NCBI GenBank assembly: GCA_017541365.1
Contig: JAFXZF010000051.1
Location: 1 to 27,180, forward strand
Reading direction: 5' to 3'
Length of the DNA stretch: 27,180 nt
From: Prevotella sp.
GTDB lineage: Bacteria > Bacteroidota > Bacteroidia > Bacteroidales > Bacteroidaceae
A model generated the notes under the pieces. The model was not told the DNA's origin. It made no database searches and was given only the letters and a program-made list of their open reading frames with translations. A program made the translations under genes and the position numbers. Below, piece by piece: positions 1 through 6,898 of the stretch; the stretch's first letter is position 1; each line of letters opens with the position of its first letter.

Positions 1-145
1 CTCCTTCCTCTGCTCCCTTGTCGGGTGCTGTGACAGGAGTGGTGGGATTGAGCACCTCGGCATATACCTTAGGAGCTATGAGTGATGTCATGCCCACCGT
101 GATGAGCAGTGCCAGGATGTGGTATTTCAGTTTGTTTATATTCAT
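1..145 (-). CDS. Lytic transglycosylase, MltD-like, N-terminus only (partial)
   Basis: Only the first 48 codons are in the window. The reading frame opens with ATG at 145 and runs off the left edge without a stop. The visible peptide starts MNINKLKYHILALLITVGM and continues to a probable cleavage region near APKVYAE, so it is a typical signal peptide followed by a Pro/Thr-rich linker. No catalytic domain is visible. The identification rests on gene order: in Bacteroidales the parA-parB-DUF5683 block is usually followed by a LysM-containing murein transglycosylase of the MltD type, which cleaves peptidoglycan in the periplasm. It starts 41 bases after the DUF5683 stop, so the four genes probably form one operon. 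What is seen is a secreted protein; the enzyme name is inference. Confidence 0.5.
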   Translation of the reverse strand, partial: MNINKLKYHILALLITVGMTSLIAPKVYAEVLNPTTPVTAPDKGAEEG

Positions 146-186
146 GTATAATAATTGTTTGTCTTCTTTAACTTCTCAAAACTTCT

Positions 187-876
187 CTAAAACCTCAATG
201 CCCCGTGCACTCCTATTGCTGAGTTCTCCAGTCTGTTGCTGCGACTATCGTTTATCACTGCAGGCTCAATCTCGAGGCTGAGGTCGTCTGATATGTCAAA
301 TTTCGACAGTGAGGCATCGACGTATGCATCGATTATCGACAATGCGTACACCCCTATAGCTACGAATATGCTGAGGTCTCGCCATCGGCGGTATTTGTCT
401 TTTCGTTTTTTGAAGACGTTCTGGTACCAGTCCTTGTTCGTGTCGTCTATCTCCACTCCAGGGGGCAGTAACTTGTCGTAGCTTGTTGTCGTGTCGTCGT
501 TATCTACGAGGTCTTCGAGCGCCTGTTTGTAGTCTTGGTACATCTGGTTGTTCCATCTTATGGCGTATGCGCATCCCAGAAATCCTCCATACACTATGGG
601 CAGTTTCCAGAACTTGCGGTTGTATATCTGTCCGCCTCCAGGTATCAGTGCCCACCACACCGCTTTCTTGGGGTCGGGTGTCCACGTTGTCCAGTCTCGT
701 TTCTGTTTTGTCACCTTTTTCTCCACCCTCGCTATGGTGAGTGAGTCGGCTTTTGTGAGCGGTGCCGTATCGTGAGTGCTGCTGAGCAGTGCCATGCTGT
801 CCTGCTGTGCTTCTGCGCCGATGGTGGCGAGTAGCATCATCACGGTGAGCAGTATGTGTCGCAGAGTGTCTTTCAC
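187..876 (-). CDS. DUF5683 domain membrane protein
   Basis: A 229-residue protein with an N-terminal signal peptide (MKDTLRHILLTVMMLLATIGAEA), then a charged stretch leading to the conserved core WTPDPKKAVWWALIPGGGQ, which is the hallmark of the DUF5683 family in Bacteroidetes. A hydrophobic segment follows (about residues 85-105) and a second lies near residues 170-188 (LSIFVAIGVYALSIIDAYVD). The protein is therefore probably anchored in the inner membrane. Its function is unknown. It sits 8 bases after the parB stop and just before the transglycosylase gene, a conserved arrangement that suggests a link between chromosome partition and the cell envelope, but this is only context. The family call is strong; no biochemical role can be assigned. 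Confidence 0.85.
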   Translation of the reverse strand: MKDTLRHILLTVMMLLATIGAEAQQDSMALLSSTHDTAPLTKADSLTIARVEKKVTKQKRDWTTWTPDPKKAVWWALIPGGGQIYNRKFWKLPIVYGGFLGCAYAIRWNNQMYQDYKQALEDLVDNDDTTTSYDKLLPPGVEIDDTNKDWYQNVFKKRKDKYRRWRDLSIFVAIGVYALSIIDAYVDASLSKFDISDDLSLEIEPAVINDSRSNRLENSAIGVHGALRF

Positions 877-884
877 CTTGCCGC

Positions 885-1793
885 CTACTTCATCTTGTCA
901 AAGAGTATCATGAGTCTTTCCAGCTCCTCTTCGTTAGCAAAAGGTATGGTGATTTTTCCGCTTCCCTTTGCCGAACACGTCATCTGTACCTTGGTGCCCA
1001 TGAGTGTTGCCATACGCTGTTTCAGCACCTCGTACTCCTGTGGCAGTCGTGATGCGCCGCCCTTCACGGTCTTTCCGCCTATCTTGACGTCGTCGCCGTT
1101 TTTCAGGGTGTTGACGATTTCCTCCACCTTGCGTACGGAGTAGTCGTTCTTCATTATCTCTCTGAACACCTTTATCTGCTGCGATGGCGAGTCGAGGGCC
1201 AGCAGTGCTCTGGCGTGTCCCATGTCGATGTCTTTTTTCTGCAGCGACAGCTGTATCTGTGCCGGCAGTCGGAGCAGTCTGAGGTAGTTGGCTATTGCCG
1301 CACGGCTTTTTCCCACGCGTTCCGATACCTTCTCCTGTGTCATGCCGTCGCTCTCCAGCAGGTGCTGGTATCCCAGTGCTATCTCTATGGCGTTGAGGTC
1401 TTCGCGCTGTATGTTTTCCACCAGCGCCATCTCCATCACGTTCTCGTCCGTTATGGTACGTATATATGCCGGTATGGCGGTCAGTCCCACCATCTGCGAT
1501 GCTCTCCATCGTCTCTCGCCGGCTATTATCATATACTTTCCGTCAGCCTCCTGTCTCAGTGTGATAGGCTGTATGATGCCTATCTCCTTGATTGATGCCG
1601 CCAGTTCCTGTAACGCCTGTTCGTCGAAGTCGCGACGTGGCTGGTTGGGGTTCGCCACTATGAGGTCTATGGGCACCTCGTTGATGGTCGATGACCCCTG
1701 AGTGCTCACCTCCTCTGTTGATATCAAAGCATCGAGGCCGCGTCCCAGTGCGCTGCCTTTGCTTCCAGTGTTATATTTCTTGTGTACTGCCAT
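885..1793 (-). CDS. parB: Chromosome partition protein ParB (Spo0J)
   Basis: This is the 302-residue centromere-binding CTPase that loads on parS sites and recruits SMC; it acts with ParA in origin segregation. Visible parts, in order: the N-terminal ParA-contact motif GRGLDALIS (residues 18-26); the ParB/sulfiredoxin-like nucleotide-binding core with PNQPRRDFD (49-57), GERRWRAS (92-99) and ENIQREDLN (126-134); a helix-turn-helix around TQEKVSERVGKSRAAIANYL (152-171); and a C-terminal dimerisation segment ending in FDKMK. Length is normal for a Bacteroidetes ParB. The ATG at 1793 lies one base from the parA stop, so the two are translationally coupled. I saw no obvious parS palindrome in the window but could not scan for it exhaustively. 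Confidence 0.97.
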   Translation of the reverse strand: MAVHKKYNTGSKGSALGRGLDALISTEEVSTQGSSTINEVPIDLIVANPNQPRRDFDEQALQELAASIKEIGIIQPITLRQEADGKYMIIAGERRWRASQMVGLTAIPAYIRTITDENVMEMALVENIQREDLNAIEIALGYQHLLESDGMTQEKVSERVGKSRAAIANYLRLLRLPAQIQLSLQKKDIDMGHARALLALDSPSQQIKVFREIMKNDYSVRKVEEIVNTLKNGDDVKIGGKTVKGGASRLPQEYEVLKQRMATLMGTKVQMTCSAKGSGKITIPFANEEELERLMILFDKMK

Positions 1794-1794
1794 G

Positions 1795-2571
1795 TTACTT
1801 CTCTCTGCTTACTATTTCCTTTGCCAACTGCAAGTAGTTCTTTGAGCCCGTCGCATCAGCGTCATAGAGTATTACGGGCAGACCGTGGCTGGGGCTCTCC
1901 GATAGTTTCACGTTGCGTTGTATCACCGTCTTGAACACCAGTTCCTGGAAGTGTCTCTTCACCTCGTCATATATCTGGTTGGCGAGTCTCAGGCGGTTGT
2001 CGTACATGGTGAGGAGAAATCCCTCTATCTCCAGTTTCGTGTTAAGCTTCGTCTTGATGATTTTTATCGTGTGCAGCAGTTTGCCTATGCCCTCCAGTGC
2101 GAAGTACTCACACTGCACGGGTATTATCACCGATGTGGCGGCTGTCAGTGCATTGACGGTGATTAGTCCCAGCGACGGCGCACAGTCTATGAGTATGTAG
2201 TCATAGTCATAGCGTATGGGCTCCAATAGTTCGCGGAGCACCTTCTCGCGGTTGGGCACCTTGAGCATCTCTATCTCCGCTCCCACGAGGTTTATGTGGC
2301 TCGGTATGATGTCGAGTCCGCTGATGTCGGTGGTATATACGGCATCGCGCACATCGGCATGGTTTACCAGACACTCGTATATCGAGCAGTCTATCTCCTG
2401 TATGTTTACTCCCAGTCCGCTCGATGCGTTGGCCTGTGGGTCGGCATCGATGAGCAGCACCGATTTCTCCAGTGTGGCGAGCGATGCCGCCAGGTTGATG
2501 GCAGTCGTTGTCTTGCCCACTCCGCCTTTCTGGTTTGACAGTGCTATTATTTTCCCGCCTTTCTTTTTCAT
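1795..2571 (-). CDS. parA: Chromosome partition ATPase ParA (Soj)
   Basis: A 258-residue deviant-Walker ATPase that binds DNA and drives ParB/parS segregation. The P-loop KGGVGKTT is at residues 15-22 with the signature Lys15 just before it. LLIDADPQANASSGLG holds the A' Asp, and YILIDCAPSLG is the Walker B region. I chose ATG 2571 (MKKKGGKIIALSNQ) although the frame stays open up to 2667. The shorter start matches the family N-terminus, and a good minus-strand -7 box lies at 2634-2641, inside the longer frame, which would put the 5' end of the mRNA downstream of the longer start. parA is the first gene of the parA-parB-DUF5683-transglycosylase operon. Confidence 0.96.
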   Translation of the reverse strand: MKKKGGKIIALSNQKGGVGKTTTAINLAASLATLEKSVLLIDADPQANASSGLGVNIQEIDCSIYECLVNHADVRDAVYTTDISGLDIIPSHINLVGAEIEMLKVPNREKVLRELLEPIRYDYDYILIDCAPSLGLITVNALTAATSVIIPVQCEYFALEGIGKLLHTIKIIKTKLNTKLEIEGFLLTMYDNRLRLANQIYDEVKRHFQELVFKTVIQRNVKLSESPSHGLPVILYDADATGSKNYLQLAKEIVSREK

Positions 2572-2633
2572 TGTATCGTGTATTCTGTTTATTCTTGCTT
2601 GTGGTATAGGGCAGTTTACCCCATAATACATTG

Positions 2634-2641
2634 CAAAGTTA
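2634..2641 (-). promoter_or_regulatory. parA operon -7 box (TAACTTTG)
   Basis: Read on the minus strand this is TAACTTTG, an exact match to the Bacteroidetes sigma-ABfr -7 consensus TAnnTTTG. It lies about 63 bases upstream of the preferred parA ATG at 2571. No clean TTTG -33 element is seen at the usual distance. Confidence 0.6.
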
Positions 2642-2733
2642 CTATTTTTTTCTGAGAAAAGTGGCATTTCTCATTATTTATATACATTTTTTATCATTTT
2701 TCTCAACTTTTTCGCTAACTTTTGTTCCTCTCC

Positions 2734-2764
2734 TTTCATCTTTCGACTTTTATTTGTATCTTTG
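2734..2764 (+). promoter_or_regulatory. Promoter of tRNA-Arg (TTTC-N19-TATCTTTG)
   Basis: TATCTTTG at 2757-2764 matches the -7 consensus. A near-consensus TTTC lies at 2734-2737 with a 19-base gap. The tRNA 5' end is 18 bases downstream of the box, which suits a short 5' leader. Confidence 0.65.
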
Positions 2765-2781
2765 CAATTTGAAAATATCAT

Positions 2782-2854
2782 GCGCCTGTAGTTCAACGGA
2801 TCAGAATAGGAGATTCCGGTTCTCCCGATCTGGGTTCGATTCCCAGTGGGCGTA
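2782..2854 (+). tRNA. tRNA-Arg, anticodon CCG
   Basis: The cloverleaf folds by eye. The acceptor stem pairs GCGCCTG with TGGGCGT (G-U pairs at both ends). The D arm pairs GTTC with GAAT. The anticodon stem GGAGA/TCTCC closes the loop TTCCGGT, so the anticodon is CCG, reading Arg codon CGG. The T arm pairs CTGGG with CCCAG around TTCGATT. The discriminator base is A at 2854 and the CCA tail is not encoded (the next bases are CTG), as is common in Bacteroidetes. It has its own promoter and stands alone between parA and the nuclease gene. Confidence 0.95.
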
Positions 2855-2855
2855 C

Positions 2856-2884
2856 TGACAATTGACAGTTGACAATTGACAATT
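2856..2884 (+). repeat. Degenerate tandem repeat, unit TTGACAA
   Basis: Four tandem copies of a TGACAATT/TTGACAGT-type word start two bases after the tRNA and run to the upstream region of the nuclease gene. The same word recurs after comF at 9240-9272 and, altered, at 3686-3723. The repeat also creates in-frame TTG codons that extend the nuclease frame artificially. Confidence 0.7.
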
Positions 2885-2904
2885 ATCGTATCGTAGAGCA
2901 AAGC

Positions 2905-3681
2905 GTGAAGGCAAAGACATTCATAGTGGCCATGACGTCGCTGTTGGCAGTAATAGCCGCCAGCGCCTGTATCTTCTCCAGTACTGACAGCAAGGAGAAC
3001 GATAGAGCATTGCTCATGCAGCGAGGTAAGCAGGAAGGGCAGTTGCTGCATCGCTATGCCTACGTCACGTCATACAACAAAGACACCCGCCTGCCCAACT
3101 GGGTGGCGTGGTATCTCACCAAAGACCATACCTACGGTCCCCATAAACGCAAGGGACTGCAGTTTGAGGAGGATACCGATGTGCCCACACCTCGCGCCAC
3201 ATATCTCGACTATATGCAGAGCGGATACAGCCGCGGACACATGTGTCCCTCGGGCGACAACAGGTGGAGCCAGCGCGCACAGCAGGAGTCCTTCCTCTAC
3301 ACCAACTGCTGCCCACAGCTCTACAGCCTCAATGCAGGCGACTGGAACGACCTCGAGATACGCTGTCGTGAGTGGGCAAAGGCATACGGCAAGATATATA
3401 TCGTCTGCGGCCCCGTGCTCTTCAATAAGAAACATCGCACCATAGGCAAGAACAAGGTGGTGGTGCCCGAGGCATTCTTCAAGGTAGTGCTATGTATGGA
3501 GGGCACACCCAAAGGCATAGGCTTCATCTATCGCAATGAGGAGACAAAGAAACACATCACCTCCTACATCAACACCATCGACCAGGTGGAGCGCATCACT
3601 GGCATCGACTTCTTCCCCTCCCTGCCCGACGATGTCGAGAAACGGGTCGAAGCACAAGCCGACATCAGTGAATGGAAGTGA
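2905..3681 (+). CDS. Secreted DNA/RNA non-specific endonuclease (beta-beta-alpha-metal)
   Basis: A Mg-dependent nuclease of the NUC1/EndA family, probably exported. From a GTG start at 2905 it has 258 residues. The frame opens 12 codons earlier at TTG 2869, but those codons are repeat sequence. The N-terminus KAKTFIVAMTSLLAVIAASAC looks like a signal peptide with a possible lipobox Cys at residue 22. The active-site region is YSRGHMCPSGDNRWS, with the general-base His at about residue 112. SFLYTNCCPQ, SLNAGDWNDLE supply the metal Asn (near 143) and the conserved Glu. The usual DRGH Asp is Ser here, a change I believe also occurs in other Bacteroidetes members. Likely roles are scavenging of extracellular nucleic acid or degradation of NETs or biofilm DNA; this is inference. 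Confidence 0.88.
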   Translation: MKAKTFIVAMTSLLAVIAASACIFSSTDSKENDRALLMQRGKQEGQLLHRYAYVTSYNKDTRLPNWVAWYLTKDHTYGPHKRKGLQFEEDTDVPTPRATYLDYMQSGYSRGHMCPSGDNRWSQRAQQESFLYTNCCPQLYSLNAGDWNDLEIRCREWAKAYGKIYIVCGPVLFNKKHRTIGKNKVVVPEAFFKVVLCMEGTPKGIGFIYRNEETKKHITSYINTIDQVERITGIDFFPSLPDDVEKRVEAQADISEWK

Positions 3682-3685
3682 TATG

Positions 3686-3723
3686 AATGATAGTTGACAA
3701 GTTAACAAGTTGACAAGTTGACA
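3686..3723 (+). repeat. Degenerate tandem repeat, unit GTTGACAA
   Basis: Four near-copies of AGTTGACA/AGTTAACA directly follow the nuclease stop codon. They are related in sequence to the repeat at 2856-2884. The rest of the gap to frr (3724-3814) shows no clear promoter box. Confidence 0.6.
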
Positions 3724-3814
3724 GCTGAGGCACTCAGGAACACGAATGTGATGAGCCTTAGCGAATACCGTCTTAAGTCCTTAATCCCTTTAACTCCTAA
3801 AGAATAAAAACAAC

Positions 3815-4375
3815 ATGATCGACGTAAAACAAACACTCAGCGACGCAGAGGAGCGCATGGAGATGGCAGCCATGTTCCTCGAAGACCAGCTCTCACACAT
3901 CCGAGCAGGACGCGCCAACGTAGCCATCCTCGATGGCATCAAGGTAGAGTCATACGGCATGATGGTGCCACTCAACCAAGTAGCTAACGTGAGCACACCC
4001 GATGCACGTACCATAGCCATCAAGCCATGGGACAAGAAGGCGATACGCGACATCGAGAAGGCCATCATCAACTCCGAGGTAGGCATCACCCCCGACAACA
4101 ACGGTGAGGTAATCCGTCTCGCCATACCACAGCCCACGGAAGAGCGCCGTCGCGAACTCTCCAAGCAGTGCGCCAAGATAGCCGAGAAGGCAAAGATAGA
4201 GGTGCGCAACGTGCGTGGCGACATCAAGGACAAGCTTAAGAAAGCTGTCAAGGAAGGACTCTCCGAAGACCTTGAGAAAGACGCCGAGGGCGACCTCCAG
4301 AAACTTCATGACAAGTTCATCGCCAAACTCGACACCCTCCTCGAGGAGAAGAACAAGGAAATCATGACTGTGTAG
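3815..4375 (+). CDS. frr: Ribosome recycling factor
   Basis: A 186-residue protein of the usual RRF length (about 185). With EF-G it splits post-termination 70S ribosomes. Family blocks are clear: the N-terminal helix ending in [19 protein letters not shown], then [61 protein letters not shown], and the C-terminal helices with [16 protein letters not shown] 3815 gives the standard N-terminus ([15 protein letters not shown]). It is followed after 35 bases by rsgA, another ribosome-linked gene. The gap is filled by a tandem repeat, so co-transcription is plausible but not proven. Confidence 0.97.
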   Translation: MIDVKQTLSDAEERMEMAAMFLEDQLSHIRAGRANVAILDGIKVESYGMMVPLNQVANVSTPDARTIAIKPWDKKAIRDIEKAIINSEVGITPDNNGEVIRLAIPQPTEERRRELSKQCAKIAEKAKIEVRNVRGDIKDKLKKAVKEGLSEDLEKDAEGDLQKLHDKFIAKLDTLLEEKNKEIMTV

Positions 4376-4413
4376 TTCACAGTTCGCAGTGCACAGTGCA
4401 TAGTTCACAGTTG
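4375..4413 (+). repeat. Tandem repeat, unit AGTTCACAG, reaching the rsgA start codon
   Basis: Four or five near-copies of the word AGTTCACAG/AGTGCACAG fill the whole frr-rsgA gap. The first copy begins at the last base of the frr stop codon. The last copy provides the TTG used as the likely rsgA start. Confidence 0.7.
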
Positions 4414-5439
4414 AAAGGACTGGTAATAAAAAATACAGGCTACTGGTACACAGTGCTCACCGACGATGGCGCTACGGTTGACTGCAAGGTGAAAGGCAAC
4501 TTCCGCCTCAAGGGCATCCGTAGCACCAATCCCGTTGCCGTGGGTGACAGGGTGGTTGTTAACGATAACCTTAACCCTAACGTTAACGATAGCGGAGGCT
4601 ATTGGATTACTGGCATTCTCGACCGCAAGAACTACATCATCCGCAAGGCATCCAACCTCTCCAAGCAGAGCAGCATCATTGCCGCCAACGTAGATCAGGC
4701 GATGCTCATCGTCACCATACGCCAGCCCGAGACCTCCACCACCTTCATCGACCGCTTCCTAGCCTCTGCCGAGGCATACCGCGTGCCCGTCATTCTCGTC
4801 TTCAACAAGGTCGATATCCTCGACGACGACGAGCGCCGCTACCTCTCCATGGTGCAGCAGCTCTATGAGAATATAGGCTATCAGTGCCTCGTCGTTTCAG
4901 CCACCGAGGGCACAGGGCTCAGCGAGCTTCAGTCGTCCCTCCAAGGCAAGATAACACTCCTCTCAGGCAACAGCGGAGTGGGCAAATCCACCCTCATCAA
5001 CGCCATCATCCCTGGTGCCAACCTCCGCACCGCCGACATCAGCGATGCCCACGGACAAGGCATGCACACCACCACCTTCTCCGAAATGATACCACTACCT
5101 CCCCTCTCTAACGAAGTGGGAAGAGTTTCTGCCCCTCGGGAAACGAGGAGACTGGAGGGAAGTTGGTCGGGGGTGAGTCTTGGTGGGTATCTCATCGACA
5201 CCCCCGGCATCCGTGGCTTCGGCACCTTCGACATCGAGCCCCACGAGCTTACCTCCTATTTCCGCGAGATATTCCAGTTCTCCAAGGACTGCCGCTTCTC
5301 CGACTGCACCCACACCCACGAACCCGGTTGCGCCGTCCTTCAGGCAGTAGAAGACCACTACATCGCCCTCTCCCGCTACCAGAGCTACCTCTCCATGCTC
5401 GAAGACAAGGATGAGGGAAAATACCGCAAGCCAGAATGA
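4411..5439 (+). CDS. rsgA: Small-subunit biogenesis GTPase RsgA (YjeQ)
   Basis: A circularly permuted GTPase that checks late 30S maturation. From TTG 4411 it has 342 residues and begins [13 protein letters not shown], the usual Bacteroidetes start; the frame also allows GTG 4396. Order seen: OB-fold (to about residue 75), G4 FNKVDIL, G5 SATEGTG, G1 [11 protein letters not shown], switch [12 protein letters not shown]3 DTPG, then the zinc knuckle [14 protein letters not shown]. Two stretches look inserted: residues 50-61 ([12 protein letters not shown]), coded by a TTAACG array, and residues about 230-257, coded by an 83-base repeat element between switch I and DTPG. Both keep the frame. The 3' end overlaps mnmA by four bases (ATGA), indicating translational coupling. 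Confidence 0.95.
   Translation: MKGLVIKNTGYWYTVLTDDGATVDCKVKGNFRLKGIRSTNPVAVGDRVVVNDNLNPNVNDSGGYWITGILDRKNYIIRKASNLSKQSSIIAANVDQAMLIVTIRQPETSTTFIDRFLASAEAYRVPVILVFNKVDILDDDERRYLSMVQQLYENIGYQCLVVSATEGTGLSELQSSLQGKITLLSGNSGVGKSTLINAIIPGANLRTADISDAHGQGMHTTTFSEMIPLPPLSNEVGRVSAPRETRRLEGSWSGVSLGGYLIDTPGIRGFGTFDIEPHELTSYFREIFQFSKDCRFSDCTHTHEPGCAVLQAVEDHYIALSRYQSYLSMLEDKDEGKYRKPE
4559..4591 (+). repeat. TTAACG-type array inside rsgA
   Basis: Units TTAACGA, TAACCTTAACCC, TAACG and TTAACGA follow one another inside the OB-fold coding region. They encode the Asn/Asp-rich stretch [11 protein letters not shown]. The same hexamer array is in mnmA at 6346-6365 and 6409-6448. Confidence 0.7.
5098..5180 (+). 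repeat. 83-base interspersed repeat element inside rsgA
   Basis: The element opens with CCCCTCTCTAACGAAGTGG and closes with GGTCGGGGGTGAGTCT, the same two ends as the shorter element in mnmA at 5557-5602. Between them it has an extra segment with a CCTCG/CGAGG hairpin (5134-5138 with 5144-5148). It is read in frame as PPLSNEVGR...WSGVSL, replacing what should be a short turn before GGYLIDTPG. Confidence 0.8.
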
Positions 5440-6569
5440 AAATAGCTCTTCTCCTCTCAGGCGGCGTCGATTCCGCCGTAGCAGCCAATGAACTCGTGTC
5501 CAGAGGACACAAGCCCGACTGCTTCTACATACGCATAGCACCACAAGAAGATGCTGCTCCCCTCTCTAACGAAGTGGCAAGAGAGGGGTCGGGGGTGAGT
5601 CTCGACCTCGACTGCACCGCCGAGGAAGACATCGAGATGGCATCCGCCGTAGCACGCCGCTATGGGCTGAACTTCGAGATTATAGACTGTCATAAGGAGT
5701 ACTGGGAGCACGTCACCCGCTATACCATGGAGAAGGTCCGTGCAGGCCTCACCCCCAACCCCGACGTCATGTGCAACCGCCTCATCAAGTTCGGCGCCTT
5801 CCACGAAAAGCGCGGCAAGGACTATGACCTTATCGCCACGGGCCACTATGCCCAGACGGAGGTTGACACAGAGGGACGCAAATGGCTCTGCACCTCCCCC
5901 GACCCCGTCAAGGACCAGACCGACTTCCTCTCGCAGCTCTACTCCTGGCAGTTAGAGAAAGCTATCTTCCCCATCGGCCACATGATGAAAGACGAGGTGC
6001 GCCGCATCGCCGAGCGCGAGCATCTCATCAATGCCCACCGTAAGGACTCGCAGGGCATCTGTTTCCTTGGCAAGATCAACTACAACGACTATATAAAGAA
6101 GTACCTCGGTGAGAACCCTGGCTTGGTCATCGACATCGAGACAGGCAAGAAACTCGGCATGCACAAGGGACTGTGGTTCCACACCATCGGACAGCGCCAC
6201 GGCCTCGGCTTCGGCGGCGGTCCCTGGTTCGCCGTCAAGAAAAACCTCAAGAAGAACATCCTCTTCGTCTCCCGCGGCTACGACCCCCAGTCCGCCTACA
6301 AGCAGGAGTTCAAGATCCACGGCATCAACTGGCTCACCCTCCCCATTAACGTTAACGGGAACGTCACTATCAAAATCCGCCACACCTCCGACTACATCCC
6401 GGCAGTAATTAACGTTAACGCTAACGATAACTCCCCAAATAACTCCCCAAGCTGTGAGTACGTGGTACGAACAGAAATCCCTCTCCACGGCGTCGCCCCA
6501 GGTCAGTTCTGCACCATCTACGATGCCCAGCACCATCGCTGCTACGGCTCAGGCGAGATTGCATTGTAA
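5436..6569 (+). CDS. mnmA: tRNA-specific 2-thiouridylase MnmA
   Basis: Makes the s2U34 modification in tRNA-Lys, -Glu and -Gln using ATP and a sulfur carrier. The 377-residue frame has the PP-loop [12 protein letters not shown] at its start, [19 protein letters not shown], the first catalytic Cys in [34 protein letters not shown], the second catalytic Cys in [14 protein letters not shown], the C-terminal beta-barrel, and GVAPGQFC near the end. Three stretches appear repeat-derived: residues 41-56 ([16 protein letters not shown], before the AEEDIE block), about 304-311 (INVNGNV) and 325-338 ([14 protein letters not shown]). They lie in surface or linker positions, so the enzyme is probably active. 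It overlaps rsgA by four bases. Confidence 0.95.
   Translation: MKIALLLSGGVDSAVAANELVSRGHKPDCFYIRIAPQEDAAPLSNEVAREGSGVSLDLDCTAEEDIEMASAVARRYGLNFEIIDCHKEYWEHVTRYTMEKVRAGLTPNPDVMCNRLIKFGAFHEKRGKDYDLIATGHYAQTEVDTEGRKWLCTSPDPVKDQTDFLSQLYSWQLEKAIFPIGHMMKDEVRRIAEREHLINAHRKDSQGICFLGKINYNDYIKKYLGENPGLVIDIETGKKLGMHKGLWFHTIGQRHGLGFGGGPWFAVKKNLKKNILFVSRGYDPQSAYKQEFKIHGINWLTLPINVNGNVTIKIRHTSDYIPAVINVNANDNSPNNSPSCEYVVRTEIPLHGVAPGQFCTIYDAQHHRCYGSGEIAL
5557..5602 (+). repeat. 46-base interspersed repeat element inside mnmA
   Basis: A palindromic core CCCCTCTC (5559-5566) pairs perfectly with GAGAGGGG (5581-5588) around a 14-base loop containing AACGAAGTGG. It is followed by TCGGGGGTGAGTCT. Both ends match the element at 5098-5180 in rsgA and are read in the same phase (PLSNEV and SGVSL). 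Confidence 0.85.
6346..6365 (+). repeat. Short TTAACG array inside mnmA
   Basis: TTAACG, TTAACG and GGAACG in tandem encode INVNGNV in the C-terminal beta-barrel region. Confidence 0.55.
6409..6448 (+). repeat. TTAACG / TAACTCCCC array inside mnmA
   Basis: Units in order are TTAACG, TTAACG, CTAACG, ATAACTCCCC, AAATAACTCCCC. They encode [14 protein letters not shown]. The TAACTCCCC unit also forms the intergenic array at 15261-15291. Confidence 0.75.
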
Positions 6570-6579
6570 ATATATAAAA

Positions 6580-6608
6580 GTGGTATGTGCATATTTTGCA
6601 CCAACCAC
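6580..6608 (+). terminator. Hairpin after mnmA, possible terminator
   Basis: Eleven bases after the mnmA stop, GTGGT (6580-6584) and GTGCA (6587-6591) pair with TGCAC (6597-6601) and ACCAC (6604-6608). The result is a 10-bp stem with a 2x2 internal loop and a TATTT loop. There is no run of T after it, so it may be an mRNA 3'-end stabiliser rather than an intrinsic terminator. Confidence 0.45.
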
Positions 6609-6619
6609 ATGTTTAGAAT

Positions 6620-6692
6620 GTTTAGAAAAGTTAGAAAGATTTACCCGCCCGTGTAAGACAAGAGAGCCTGCACGGGTGAGTTGTTTCTAAAC
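6620..6692. repeat. Nested inverted repeat between mnmA and rplS
   Basis: Outer arms GTTTAGAAA (6620-6628) and TTTCTAAAC (6684-6692) enclose inner arms CCCGTG (6648-6653) and CACGGG (6671-6676). A second direct copy of GTTTAGAA sits at 6611-6618. The region 6570-6745 holds no gene; besides this and the preceding hairpin I see nothing in it. Confidence 0.5.
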
Positions 6693-6744
6693 GAAACTGT
6701 CAAGTAAAAAAAATGGTGTAAATCATCACTTTAATGAGGATTTT

Positions 6745-6776
6745 CTTGCGAGGTTCAAAAAAATGTTGTACCTTTG
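6745..6776 (+). promoter_or_regulatory. rplS promoter
   Basis: TACCTTTG at 6769-6776 matches the Bacteroidetes -7 consensus. A CTTG at 6745-6748 stands at about the right distance (20-base gap) for the -33 element. Transcription should begin near 6782, giving a leader of about 115 bases. Confidence 0.7.
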
Positions 6777-6782
6777 CAGGCG

Positions 6783-6898
6783 CTTTTCAAAAAAAAGCAC
6801 CGTGAGCCTGCTTAGGCAAACATGAAAACCGTAACCGCTGGCGCCGACCAAGTTGCGTACTATTATTCAACGTTATTTAAACCAAATTTTTAAAAGAA
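6783..6898 (+). promoter_or_regulatory. rplS 5' leader, possible autoregulatory region
   Basis: A leader of about 115 bases precedes rplS, long for a single ribosomal protein gene. It contains a small GCCT/AGGC hairpin (6806-6809 with 6814-6817), a self-complementary GGCGCC (6840-6845), and a short ORF (6822-6893). Ribosomal-protein leaders often bind the encoded protein; whether this one does is untested inference. Confidence 0.35.
6822..6893 (+). CDS. Possible 23-codon leader ORF upstream of rplS
   Basis: ATG at 6822 opens a frame of 23 codons reading [19 protein letters not shown] and a few more residues, with its TAA at 6891-6893. It ends five bases before the rplS ATG, so a ribosome finishing it could restart on rplS. 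It lies wholly inside the predicted leader transcript. There is no homology I recognise and no strong ribosome binding site. It may be chance. Confidence 0.25.
   Translation: MKTVTAGADQVAYYYSTLFKPNF

Noticed and set aside
2572..2667. Longer ParA start (32 extra residues)
   Set aside because: The extension does not fit the family N-terminus, and the best promoter box for the operon lies inside it.
3217..3258. Nuclease active site with Ser in place of the DRGH Asp, as a sign of inactivation
   Set aside because: The catalytic His, the metal-binding Asn and the conserved Glu are all present, and I recall SRGH-type variants in related secreted nucleases.
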